A stretch of 14,873 bases of DNA from an uncultured Lachnospiraceae bacterium. GTDB taxonomy: Bacteria; Bacillota; Clostridia; Lachnospirales; Lachnospiraceae. The notes beneath the pieces are model-generated. The model was given only the letters and a program-made list of their open reading frames with translations, did no database searches and was not told the origin of the DNA. The first letter of the stretch is position 1. The number at the start of each line of letters is the position of its first letter. Both the position numbers and the translations under genes were made by a program. Location: assembly GCA_902796695.1 (NCBI GenBank), contig CADBQE010000118.1, positions 1 through 14,873 on the forward strand. Reading direction: 5' to 3'. Positions 1 to 7,264 of this stretch are shown here, one piece after another.

Positions 1-42
1 GAGAATCATCTCCCGTCTTTTCTATATTTCCGGATCTTCTGA

Positions 43-1236
43 TTACAGTCCCATCTCCTGCTTGACTTCTCCGAAGCACTTCACGGCAAAGTCGATATCC
101 TCTTTGGAGTGCCCCGCGGAGATCTGGGTGCGGATCCGATCCTTACCTCTCGGTACGACCGGATAACAGAACGCTACGACATACACACCTTTTTCAAGCA
201 TCCTGCGGGCAAATTCGTGAGCGACCTTGGGATCGTAGAGCATGACCGGGACGATCGGATGCTCACCGGGAAGCAGGTCGAAGCCCAGCTTCTCCATCTC
301 GGCGCGGAAATAGCGAGCGTTTTCGTGTACCTTGTCACGGAGAGCGGTGGACTCTTCCAGAAGCTCAAGAGTGCGGATCGTGGCGGCGCAGATAGCAGGT
401 GCTACGGTGTTGGAGAACAGGTAGGGGCGGCTTCTCTGGCGCAGCAGGTCAACGATGGGCTGGCGAGCCGCGGTATAGCCGCCGGAGGCTCCGCCGAGGG
501 CTTTGCCGAAAGTACCGGTCAGAATGTCTACCCGGCCCATAACACCGCAGTACTCCGGCGTGCCCTTGCCATGCTCGCCCATAAAACCGACCGCGTGAGA
601 ATCGTCCACCATGACCATGGCGCCGTATTTATCCGCCAGGTCGCAGACGCCCTTTAAGTTGGCGATAATGCCGTCCATGGAGAATACGCCGTCCGTGGCG
701 ATAAGCTTGATCCGGGCGCCGGCCGCGTCCGCAGCCTTCAGCTGTTCTTCCAGATCCGCCATATCGTTGTTCTTATAGCGATAGCGTTTCGCCTTGCACA
801 GACGCACGCCGTCGATGATGGAGGCATGGTTCAGTTCATCGGAGATCACGGCGTCGTTTTCGCCCAGCAGGGTCTCGAACAGACCGCCGTTGGCATCGAA
901 GCAGGAGGAGTACAGGATCGTGTCTTCGGTTTCCAGGAAATGGCTGATCTTCTGTTCCAGCTGTTTGTGGATATCCTGCGTGCCGCAGATAAAACGGACG
1001 GAGGCGACCCCGTAGCCGCGTTCGTCATAGGTCCGCTTGGCCGCTTCGATCAGGCGGGGGTTGTCGCCCATGCCCAGATAGTTGTTCGCGCACATGCACA
1101 GCAGGCGGCGGCCGTCTTCCAGGATCACGTGAGCGCCCTGCGGGGACTTAAAGGGAGCTTCGCCCTTGAACAGGCCCGCTTCGCGGATGCCGTCCACCTC
1201 GGATTTGTAGAACGATAATGCTTCTTGCTTGTTCAT
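43..1236 (-). CDS. kbl: Glycine C-acetyltransferase (2-amino-3-ketobutyrate CoA ligase)
   Basis: A 397-residue cytosolic PLP enzyme of the alpha-oxoamine synthase family. It cleaves 2-amino-3-ketobutyrate with CoA to glycine and acetyl-CoA, the second step of threonine catabolism. Visible family marks are the N-terminal CANNYLG segment (about 49-55), H137 in DELNHASI, DDSHAVGFMGEHG (211-223) with the aspartate that contacts the PLP ring nitrogen, and the PLP lysine K245 in TGTFGKALGGASGGY. Length matches the family (about 398). The ATG has a good site, AAAGGAG, six bases upstream. It follows tdh by 18 bases, the usual tdh-kbl pairing, which separates it from the related BioF and HemA enzymes. 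No terminator is visible in the 42 bases after its stop. High confidence. Confidence 0.96.
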   Translation of the reverse strand: MNKQEALSFYKSEVDGIREAGLFKGEAPFKSPQGAHVILEDGRRLLCMCANNYLGMGDNPRLIEAAKRTYDERGYGVASVRFICGTQDIHKQLEQKISHFLETEDTILYSSCFDANGGLFETLLGENDAVISDELNHASIIDGVRLCKAKRYRYKNNDMADLEEQLKAADAAGARIKLIATDGVFSMDGIIANLKGVCDLADKYGAMVMVDDSHAVGFMGEHGKGTPEYCGVMGRVDILTGTFGKALGGASGGYTAARQPIVDLLRQRSRPYLFSNTVAPAICAATIRTLELLEESTALRDKVHENARYFRAEMEKLGFDLLPGEHPIVPVMLYDPKVAHEFARRMLEKGVYVVAFCYPVVPRGKDRIRTQISAGHSKEDIDFAVKCFGEVKQEMGL

Positions 1237-1254
1237 GACCTTCTCCTTTTTCTC

Positions 1255-2310
1255 TCAGATATTTGTCCAGTCCAGAATGACTTTGCCGGAATTGCCGGAG
1301 ATCATGGCGGCGAATCCCTTTTCAAAATCGCGGACGTCGAAATGATGCGTAATGATGCCGGAAATATCCAGTCCGGCCTGTACCATGGTAGTCATGGAAT
1401 ACCAGGTATCCCACACCTTCCGGCCGTAAATGCCCTTTAAGGACAGGCCGTTGAAGATGACGGTTTCCAGATCCACCGGCGTGGATGTGCCCTGGAGCCC
1501 CAGCAGCGCGATCTTGCCGCCGTGCTTCATGGAATGGATCATGCTGTGCAGTGCGGAAGGCGCGCCGGACATTTCCAGGCCCACGTCAAATCCTTCCGTC
1601 ATGCCGATCTCCTTCATGACGTCCGTCAGCTTTTCGCGTCCCAGGTTCACCGGACGCGTCGCGCCGAGCTTTTTCGCCAGGTCCAGGCGGTAATCGTTGA
1701 AATCGGTGACAACAACATGGCGCGCGCCGGCAAAGCGGACGATCGCAGCCGCCATGATGCCGATGGGACCGGCGCCGGCGATCAGGACATCCTCGCCCAG
1801 CACGTCATAGGTCAGCGCCGTATGCGTGGCATTGCCGAACGGATCGAAAATGGCATACATATCGTCGGAGATCTCCGGCTTGCAGGGCCAGACGTTGGAG
1901 GACGGGATCACCAGATACTCCGCAAAGGCGCCGTTCCGGTTCACGCCCACGCCCTTGGCGTCCTTGCAGTTTTCCTTATGTCCTTCCAGACAGTTGCGGC
2001 ACTTGCCGCAGGTGATGTGTCCTTCTCCGGAAACACGGTCGCCCGGCCGGTAGCTTTCCACGGCGGAGCCGACTTCCACCACTTCGCCCACATATTCGTG
2101 ACCGGCGGTCAGACCGATGGGGATCGTGTGCTGCGCCCAGTCGTTCCACTGCCAGATATGTACGTCGGTTCCGCAGATGGCCGTCTTTTTGATCCGGATC
2201 TTGACATCGTTCGGTCCCACGGGCGGGATCGGGACCCGCTTCATCCACAGACCTTCCTCGGGCTTTTCCTTCACTAAAGCCCACATCATGCCGTCATTCA
2301 TTTCACTCAT
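1255..2310 (-). CDS. tdh: L-threonine 3-dehydrogenase (zinc-dependent, MDR family)
   Basis: Oxidises L-threonine with NAD+ to 2-amino-3-ketobutyrate, the substrate of the adjacent kbl product. 351 residues, near the E. coli enzyme length (341). Zinc-dependent medium-chain dehydrogenase features: catalytic zinc ligands C46 (AICGTD) and H71-E72 (GHEYVGE), four structural-zinc cysteines at 101, 104, 107 and 115, and the Rossmann motif GAGPIG at 178-183. The SGAPSALHSMIHSMKHGG stretch is typical of threonine dehydrogenases rather than sorbitol or alcohol dehydrogenases. The frame is open further upstream, but the ATG at 2310 has CAGGAGGAG just upstream and begins where homologues begin; the extra 31 residues lie inside acpS and are unlikely to be made. 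The start overlaps the acpS stop by 8 bases, so translational coupling is likely. Confidence 0.95.
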   Translation of the reverse strand: MSEMNDGMMWALVKEKPEEGLWMKRVPIPPVGPNDVKIRIKKTAICGTDVHIWQWNDWAQHTIPIGLTAGHEYVGEVVEVGSAVESYRPGDRVSGEGHITCGKCRNCLEGHKENCKDAKGVGVNRNGAFAEYLVIPSSNVWPCKPEISDDMYAIFDPFGNATHTALTYDVLGEDVLIAGAGPIGIMAAAIVRFAGARHVVVTDFNDYRLDLAKKLGATRPVNLGREKLTDVMKEIGMTEGFDVGLEMSGAPSALHSMIHSMKHGGKIALLGLQGTSTPVDLETVIFNGLSLKGIYGRKVWDTWYSMTTMVQAGLDISGIITHHFDVRDFEKGFAAMISGNSGKVILDWTNI

Positions 2311-2731
2311 ACTCTCCTCCTGTTTCGGGGAAGGCAGAGGCGTCCTCCCCAGGGTGATCCGGCCCCTCGGCCACCGCGAACGCGATGGCAAGGCCGCCGT
2401 CATGTGATATTGACAGAAGCACTTCGTCTATGCTTCTGGAATGCTGAAGAGCAAGCGCTTTTCCCGTGATCCGGTAGAAGGGACGGCCGTCCGCGTCATG
2501 CAGGACTTCCGCCTCTTTCAGGGAAAACCCTCGGATGCCGGTTCCCAGCGCCTTGGCAAAAGCTTCCTTGGCCGCATACATGCCGGCCATCGTCTGCGCC
2601 AGAGAAGTGTTTCTCTGCTGCAGATACAGACGTTCCGCATCGGAAAAGAACCGGAGCGCAAAAGCATCGTCCGGCGTGTGGGACCTCATGCGGGAGATCC
2701 TGCATATGTCGACGCCTATGCCATGAACCAT
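2303..2731 (-). CDS. acpS: Holo-[acyl-carrier-protein] synthase
   Basis: Transfers 4'-phosphopantetheine from CoA to the serine of apo-ACP, activating it for fatty acid synthesis. 142 residues, slightly longer than the usual 118-126 because of a C-terminal tail (DHPGEDASAFPETGGEYE). Family signatures are GIGVDI (4-9) with metal ligand D8, and AAKEAFAKALGTG (53-65) with metal ligand E56, followed by FSLKEAEV and a C-terminal SISHDGGLAIAFAVAE strand. The ATG at 2731 is chosen because it has AGGAGG eight bases upstream and starts at the conserved N-terminus; the upstream extension in frame overlaps the glycosyltransferase gene and has no family similarity. It starts 50 bases after the glycosyltransferase and its 3' end overlaps tdh. 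The position between sugar and threonine genes is unusual. Confidence 0.94.
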   Translation of the reverse strand: MVHGIGVDICRISRMRSHTPDDAFALRFFSDAERLYLQQRNTSLAQTMAGMYAAKEAFAKALGTGIRGFSLKEAEVLHDADGRPFYRITGKALALQHSRSIDEVLLSISHDGGLAIAFAVAEGPDHPGEDASAFPETGGEYE

Positions 2732-2781
2732 CACGGATCCTCCTGATCCCGAAGCGGGCGCGCCGTTTCCTGTTAAATCTG

Positions 2782-3726
2782 TTACCACCGGATGCCCTGG
2801 CCGATCCGGCGGGGCAGGGTGTTTTTCCACAGATGATATTTCTGAAGCGTGCGGAGTCTGGCCCATCGGCCCTGCCGCGCGATCGCGGCGAAGGCGGAGC
2901 AGACTTCCTTCTGCTTTTCGGTCAATTCCGTTTCATAGCACTGCAGGAAGGCTTCGGCCTGCGCAGCGCTTTTATCCCGCATGGTCCGCGCGTAGTCCCC
3001 TTTCAGGCGGCTGACCATATAGGACAGGGAGCCGGCGTTTTTGGCGCCGACCACATTGCTGCCGTGCTGGCGGTAGTCCATGGTGGCTTCCGGCAGAAAT
3101 ACGGCGCGGCCCAGGGCCGAAGCGGTCAGGGCGAGCCACCAGTCATGCATCAGCATGCGGGGCTCATCTTCCGCCCGTGCGGCCAACGCGGCCAGCGGAC
3201 GGTTGATCATCATGGTGCAGCCGGTCACCACGTTCTGCACCAGCAGCTGGTGGAAAGCCAGACGGGAGCCGTCGATGCGGGAAAAATGCATGAAGCTGGG
3301 ATCCGTCTCGTGAAGTTCCCCGTCCACCACGCGCAGGTCCGTATGGACCAGCAGCGGGATCCGGGCGCCGGCTTCGGCTTCGGCTTTTTCCATGGCTTCC
3401 AGCGTCCGGCGCACTTTGTCGGGATGCCAGACGTCATCCTGATCCGAGCACATCGTATAGGGAGCCTCGCCGCCGAAGCGGCTGATCAGATACATAAAAT
3501 GCTTCTGCGCGCTGCCGAAGCGCCGGCCGGCGCGGTGATGACAGATCCGGTCCGGATGGGACCGGGCATAATAATCCAGGACGTCCGCCGTTTCCTCCCC
3601 GTCGTCGGAAAGGATCAGGAACCAGTCCTCACAGTCCTGCGCCAGAATGGATTCGATCTGGGCGCCCACATAGGCGGCTCCGCGATAGGCCGCCAGCAGA
3701 ATTGTCACTTTCCTGTCATGCATCAT
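2782..3726 (-). CDS. Family 2 glycosyltransferase, probable rhamnosyltransferase-like
   Basis: A 314-residue GT-A fold glycosyltransferase expected at the cytoplasmic face of the membrane, adding a sugar from a nucleotide donor to a growing surface glycan. Visible motifs: N-terminal VTILLAAYRG, a nucleotide-binding SDDG at 40-43, the metal-binding SDQDDVW at 94-100, a TGCTMMINR acceptor-site segment (168-176), MHDWWLAL (193-200) carrying the probable catalytic base, and DYRQHGSNVVG (217-227). The last two motifs are typical of the subgroup often annotated as rhamnosyltransferase or alpha-L-Rha transferase. The start ATGATG overlaps the rfbC stop by four bases (ATGA) with only a weak Shine-Dalgarno, implying coupling. 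Proximity to a complete dTDP-rhamnose set makes dTDP-L-rhamnose the likely donor, but this is inferred from context. No transmembrane helix is seen. Confidence 0.88.
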   Translation of the reverse strand: MMHDRKVTILLAAYRGAAYVGAQIESILAQDCEDWFLILSDDGEETADVLDYYARSHPDRICHHRAGRRFGSAQKHFMYLISRFGGEAPYTMCSDQDDVWHPDKVRRTLEAMEKAEAEAGARIPLLVHTDLRVVDGELHETDPSFMHFSRIDGSRLAFHQLLVQNVVTGCTMMINRPLAALAARAEDEPRMLMHDWWLALTASALGRAVFLPEATMDYRQHGSNVVGAKNAGSLSYMVSRLKGDYARTMRDKSAAQAEAFLQCYETELTEKQKEVCSAFAAIARQGRWARLRTLQKYHLWKNTLPRRIGQGIRW

Positions 3727-4328
3727 TCGAATATCCAGCTGTCTTTGAGCAGCGGGTGTTTTTCATCCTTCAGACTCATGATGAGCGGCGTGCCGTCTGT
3801 CATCCGATAGGCGGACGCCAACGGTTCCCCGGGGTACTCCCCGGTCAGTTCGGGCCAGGCGATGCCGATCTCCGGATCGTTGAAGGCGATGCCGCCCTCA
3901 TCTCCCGGATGATAAAAATCGTTGACTTTATAGCAGAATTCGGCTTCGGGGCTGAGCACCAGGTACCCGTGCGCGAAGCCTTCCGGGATATACAGCTGGC
4001 GGAAATTGTCTTCGCTCAGGATCTCCCCGTGCCATTTTCCGAAGGTCTCGCTGCCTTTTCTCAGGTCCACCGCCACGTCAAAGACGCGGCCGCGGCTGGC
4101 GCGCACCAGTTTGGCCTGGGGAAAATGCTTCTGAAAATGCAGGCCGCGCAGCACGCCCCTCACGGAGCGGCTCACATTGTCCTGTACAAAATGCGTCCGG
4201 ATGCCGGCTTCTTCAAAATCCCGCTCGTTATAGAATTCCGTAAAGAACCCCCGCGCATCCCGGTGCACGGTCGGTTCAATCACGATCAGTCCTTCGATCG
4301 CGGTCCTTTTTACTGTAATCTGATTCAC
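3723..4328 (-). CDS. rfbC: dTDP-4-dehydrorhamnose 3,5-epimerase
   Basis: Also called rmlC. Epimerises C3 and C5 of dTDP-4-keto-6-deoxy-D-glucose to give dTDP-4-keto-L-rhamnose, the third pathway step. 201 residues, a little above the usual 180-190. The cupin-type core carries the hallmarks DARGFFTE (24-31), RGLHFQ with catalytic H64, AKLVRASRG (72-80), the FRQLYIPEGFAHGY stretch (109-122), Y133 (the general acid), and SLKD at 185-188 with the aspartate likely partnering H64. The start codon is GTG, overlapping the rfbD stop as GTGA; a GAGGTGAT site lies just upstream. Four-base stop/start overlaps on both sides show tight coupling with rfbD and the glycosyltransferase. Confidence 0.95.
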   Translation of the reverse strand: MNQITVKRTAIEGLIVIEPTVHRDARGFFTEFYNERDFEEAGIRTHFVQDNVSRSVRGVLRGLHFQKHFPQAKLVRASRGRVFDVAVDLRKGSETFGKWHGEILSEDNFRQLYIPEGFAHGYLVLSPEAEFCYKVNDFYHPGDEGGIAFNDPEIGIAWPELTGEYPGEPLASAYRMTDGTPLIMSLKDEKHPLLKDSWIFE

Positions 4329-5260
4329 CCGATCACCTCGATTTCCTGCAGATAGCGGTGCAGTGCGTCCTGCCAGTCGGGCAGCGGAACAAATCCGTTT
4401 TCCGACAGTTTAGATTTATCCAGCCGGCTGTTGAAGGGACGTGCCGCGGCGGAAGCACCGTATTCCGCCGTTGTGACAGGCGTTACTTTCACCTGAATGC
4501 CGGCCTGACGGAAGATCTCGCAGGCAAAATCGTACCAGGAGATATATCCGCCTTCATTGGTGGCGTGGTAATAACCGTAACGATCCGTTTCGATCATGTC
4601 CGCCAGCAGGCGGGCCAGATCGAGGGTATAGGTCGGCGTGCCGATCTGGTCGCATACGACCCGGATCTCCGGGTGAGTCTTTGCCAGATTCAGCATGGTC
4701 TTAACGAAGTTCTGACCGTTCTTGCCGAAGACCCAGGCGATGCGGACGATAAAGAACTTTTCCAGATTTTCGGCCACGCCCCGTTCCCCGGCCAGCTTGG
4801 ATTCGCCGTACACGTTGAGGGGGGCAAAATCGCCGCAGTCCGGCTGCCAGGGCGTTTCCCCCTGGCCGTCAAATACATAGTCCGTGCTGAGATACAGCAT
4901 TTTGGCGCCGGCCGCTGCGGCGGCGCGGGCCAGATAACGCGGCGCGTCCCCGTTGACAGCCATGACCTTATCGTAAAGAGCCGGATCTTCCGCCTTATCG
5001 ACCGCAGTCCAGGCGGCACAGTGAATAACCGCCTGCGGGCGGATCATGCGGATCACGCGTCTGACCGCCTTCTCATCCGTCAGGTCCAGACTCACGTAAG
5101 GCGCATCGCAGACCGCGCTTCCGTCGGGCAGCCCCGCGTAGGCTTCCGTCAAATCGCTTCCGACGGCCACATGCCCGCGGCGGTCCAGTTCATTCATAAC
5201 ATCATGTCCCAGCTGCCCGTTGACGCCGGTCACCAGGACGCGCATCGTCTTCTCACTCAT
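4325..5260 (-). CDS. rfbD: dTDP-4-dehydrorhamnose reductase
   Basis: Also called rmlD. Reduces dTDP-4-keto-L-rhamnose with NAD(P)H to dTDP-L-rhamnose, the final pathway step. 311 residues of an extended short-chain dehydrogenase: the Rossmann motif TGVNGQLG (11-18), HCAAWTAVDKAE (80-91), STDYVFDG (125-132), and the catalytic YxxxK at Y151/K155 in NVYGESKLAGE. The C-terminal RPFNSRLDKSKL is characteristic of RmlD. The ATG at 5260 overlaps the rfbB stop by four bases (ATGA) and lacks a clear Shine-Dalgarno; a second ATG five codons in (5245) is preceded by GAGAAG and begins directly with the conserved strand, so either start is possible. Confidence 0.95.
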   Translation of the reverse strand: MSEKTMRVLVTGVNGQLGHDVMNELDRRGHVAVGSDLTEAYAGLPDGSAVCDAPYVSLDLTDEKAVRRVIRMIRPQAVIHCAAWTAVDKAEDPALYDKVMAVNGDAPRYLARAAAAAGAKMLYLSTDYVFDGQGETPWQPDCGDFAPLNVYGESKLAGERGVAENLEKFFIVRIAWVFGKNGQNFVKTMLNLAKTHPEIRVVCDQIGTPTYTLDLARLLADMIETDRYGYYHATNEGGYISWYDFACEIFRQAGIQVKVTPVTTAEYGASAAARPFNSRLDKSKLSENGFVPLPDWQDALHRYLQEIEVIG

Positions 5261-6276
5261 CGGTTCTCATACATCTTTCGGTAATAGTCTTTATATTCCC
5301 CGGAAATAATGGTCTCCCACCATTCCCTGTTGTCCAGATACCAGCGGATGGTTTTACGGATGCCTTCCGCGAACATGGTCTCCGGGAGCCAGCCGAGCTC
5401 GGCGTGGATCTTGGACGGATCGATGGCATAACGCATGTCGTGGCCCTTGCGGTCCGTTACGTAGGTGATCAGGTCCTCGGATTTTCCGAGTTCCTTCAGG
5501 ATCAGCTTTACGATATCGATATTGGCCATTTCATTGTGGCCGCCGATATTGTAGACCTCGCCTTCCCGTCCGTTCCGGATGATCAGGTCGATCGCTTTGC
5601 AGTGATCCTCCACATAGAGCCAGTCGCGCACGTTCAGGCCTTTTCCGTAGACCGGAAGCGGCTTGTTCGCCAGGCAGTTGGCGATCATGAGGGGGATCAG
5701 CTTCTCCGGGAACTGGTAAGGGCCGTAGTTGTTGGAGCAGCGGGAAATGGAAACGGGCAGGCCGTAGGTGCGGTGATAGGCCATGACCAGCAGGTCAGCC
5801 GACGCTTTGGAGCTGGAATAGGGCGAGCTGGTATGCAGGGGCGTTTCCTCCGTGAACAGGAGGTCCGGACGGTCCAGGGGCAGGTCGCCGTAGACCTCGT
5901 CCGTGGAGACCTGGTGATAGCGCCGGATCCCGTATTTGCGGCAGGCGTCCATCAGGACCGCGGTGCCCATGATATTGGTTTCCAGAAAGACGCCGGGATT
6001 TTCAATGGAGCGGTCCACGTGGCTTTCGGCCGCGAAATGCACCACCATATCCGGATGTTCCTCTTCAAACAGGCGGTAAACCGCTTCCCGGTCGCAGATA
6101 TCGGCCCGGATAAAGCGGAAATTCGGAAGGTCCAGCACGTCTTTTAACGTGCTCAGATTGCCTGCGTAGGTCAGTTTGTCCAGGCAGACGATGCGGTCTT
6201 CCGGATGATGCTCCAGTTCATAGAAAATAAAATTGCTTCCGATAAATCCGGCGCCGCCGGTCACCAGTATAGTCAT
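5257..6276 (-). CDS. rfbB: dTDP-glucose 4,6-dehydratase
   Basis: Also called rmlB. Converts dTDP-D-glucose to dTDP-4-keto-6-deoxy-D-glucose using tightly bound NAD+. 339 residues, normal for the family. Motifs: NAD-binding TGGAGFIGSN (6-15), FAAESHVDRS (81-90), the catalytic TDE triad portion at 125-127 (STDEVYGD), YSSSK (Y153/K157), SRCSNNYGPYQFPEKL (178-193), NVRDWLYVEDHC, and VYNIGGHNE. The ATG at 6276 is chosen because AAGGAGG stands six bases upstream and homologues begin with this strand; the in-frame extension upstream overlaps rfbA and is not protein-like. It starts 68 bases after rfbA stops. Confidence 0.97.
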   Translation of the reverse strand: MTILVTGGAGFIGSNFIFYELEHHPEDRIVCLDKLTYAGNLSTLKDVLDLPNFRFIRADICDREAVYRLFEEEHPDMVVHFAAESHVDRSIENPGVFLETNIMGTAVLMDACRKYGIRRYHQVSTDEVYGDLPLDRPDLLFTEETPLHTSSPYSSSKASADLLVMAYHRTYGLPVSISRCSNNYGPYQFPEKLIPLMIANCLANKPLPVYGKGLNVRDWLYVEDHCKAIDLIIRNGREGEVYNIGGHNEMANIDIVKLILKELGKSEDLITYVTDRKGHDMRYAIDPSKIHAELGWLPETMFAEGIRKTIRWYLDNREWWETIISGEYKDYYRKMYENR

Positions 6277-6344
6277 GTTTCCTCCTTGCGGGCCGCCTGC
6301 GGCAGCCTCGTGATCGTAATATTCGGGCAGAACCCGGCGGCAGC

Positions 6345-7229
6345 TCAGTAGCGGATCTTTCCTTCCGCAACCTGCCGTAAATGCTGGCCGTAAGGCGACT
6401 TGCCGTAGCGCTCCGCCGCTGCCAGCAGGCATTCCCTGTCGATCCAGCCCTGCTGATAGGCAATTTCTTCCAGCGCGGCGATCTGCGAGCTCTGGCGCGT
6501 TTCGATCGTCCGCACGAAATTGGTGGCTTCCGCCAGGGAATCCATGGTCCCCGTATCCAGCCAGGCGTAGCCGCGTCCCAGAAGCTGCACGTTCAGCGTG
6601 CCGTCCTCCAGATAAAAGCGGTTCAGGTCCGTGATCTCCAGTTCCCCGCGCTTGCTGGGCTTTACCCGTTTGGCCATATCCACCACGCGTCCGTCATAGA
6701 AATACAGGCCGGTGATGCAGTAATTGCTCTTCGGATGTTCGGGCTTTTCCTCTACGGAGATCACGCGGCCCTCTTCGTCGAATTCCACGATGCCGAAGCG
6801 CTCCGGATCCGATACGTAATAGCCGAAGATGGAGGCCCGGCCGGCTTCCGCGTCGGCTTTGGCCTTCCGCAGGCGGTCGCCCAGACCCGCGCCGTAGAAG
6901 ATATTGTCCCCCAGAACCATAGCGCAGCAGTCACCGCCGATGAACTCTTCTCCGATCAGGAAAGCCTGGGCCAGTCCGTCGGGACTGGGCTGTTCTTTAT
7001 AGCTCAGCTTCAGCCCGAACTCTTCTCCGCTTCCGAGCAGGCGCTCGAAATTCGGAAGGTCCGTGGGGGTGGAAATGATCAGGATATCCCGGATCCCCGC
7101 CAGCATCAGCGTGGATAGGGGATAATAGATCATCGGCTTATCATAAACCGGCAGCAGCTGCTTGGAGGTCACCATCGTAAGCGGATAGAGCCGGGTCCCG
7201 GCGCCGCCTGCCAGAACGATTCCTTTCAT
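6345..7229 (-). CDS. rfbA: Glucose-1-phosphate thymidylyltransferase
   Basis: Also called rmlA. Joins glucose-1-phosphate and dTTP to give dTDP-glucose and pyrophosphate, the first and usually feedback-inhibited step of dTDP-L-rhamnose synthesis. 294 residues, typical for the short RmlA group. Motifs: nucleotide-binding LAGGAGTRLYPLT (6-18) with R13, KQLLPVYDKPMIYYPL (23-38), QPSPDGLAQAF (80-90), the metal-binding LGDN (106-109, D108), EEKPEHPKSN (the glucose-binding EKP), and WLDTGTMDSL near the C-terminus. The ATG has AAAGGAGA seven bases upstream. It follows the TPR protein gene by 35 bases, a gap containing a short inverted repeat that touches this ribosome binding site. Confidence 0.97.
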   Translation of the reverse strand: MKGIVLAGGAGTRLYPLTMVTSKQLLPVYDKPMIYYPLSTLMLAGIRDILIISTPTDLPNFERLLGSGEEFGLKLSYKEQPSPDGLAQAFLIGEEFIGGDCCAMVLGDNIFYGAGLGDRLRKAKADAEAGRASIFGYYVSDPERFGIVEFDEEGRVISVEEKPEHPKSNYCITGLYFYDGRVVDMAKRVKPSKRGELEITDLNRFYLEDGTLNVQLLGRGYAWLDTGTMDSLAEATNFVRTIETRQSSQIAALEEIAYQQGWIDRECLLAAAERYGKSPYGQHLRQVAEGKIRY

Positions 7230-7240
7230 AACTGTCTCCT

Positions 7241-7259
7241 TTCCGGACGGGATCCGGAA
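7241..7259 (-). promoter_or_regulatory. Inverted repeat abutting the rfbA ribosome binding site
   Basis: On the minus strand TTCCGGA, five bases, then TCCGGAA: a perfect 7-base-pair stem whose right arm runs directly into the AAAGGAG Shine-Dalgarno of rfbA. No U-tract follows, so it is not a standard intrinsic terminator. It could form an RNA hairpin that modulates rfbA translation, protect an mRNA end, or be chance in GC-rich DNA. Only the symmetry is observed; a function is inferred. Confidence 0.35.
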
Positions 7260-7264
7260 TCCTG

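Noticed and set aside
1..42. Terminator after kbl
   Set aside because: No stable stem with a U-tract can be seen in the 42 bases available; any terminator would be outside the window.
2748..2762. Symmetry around the GC-rich stretch between the glycosyltransferase and acpS as a terminator
   Set aside because: The only stem is four base pairs with no following U-tract, and the acpS ribosome binding site follows directly.
2732..2866. N-terminal extension of AcpS by 45 residues
   Set aside because: It overlaps the glycosyltransferase gene, has no AcpS similarity, and the ATG at 2731 has a strong AGGAGG site at the right distance.
6277..6432. N-terminal extension of RfbB by 52 residues
   Set aside because: It overlaps rfbA, does not resemble the family, and the internal ATG has AAGGAGG and the conserved N-terminal strand.
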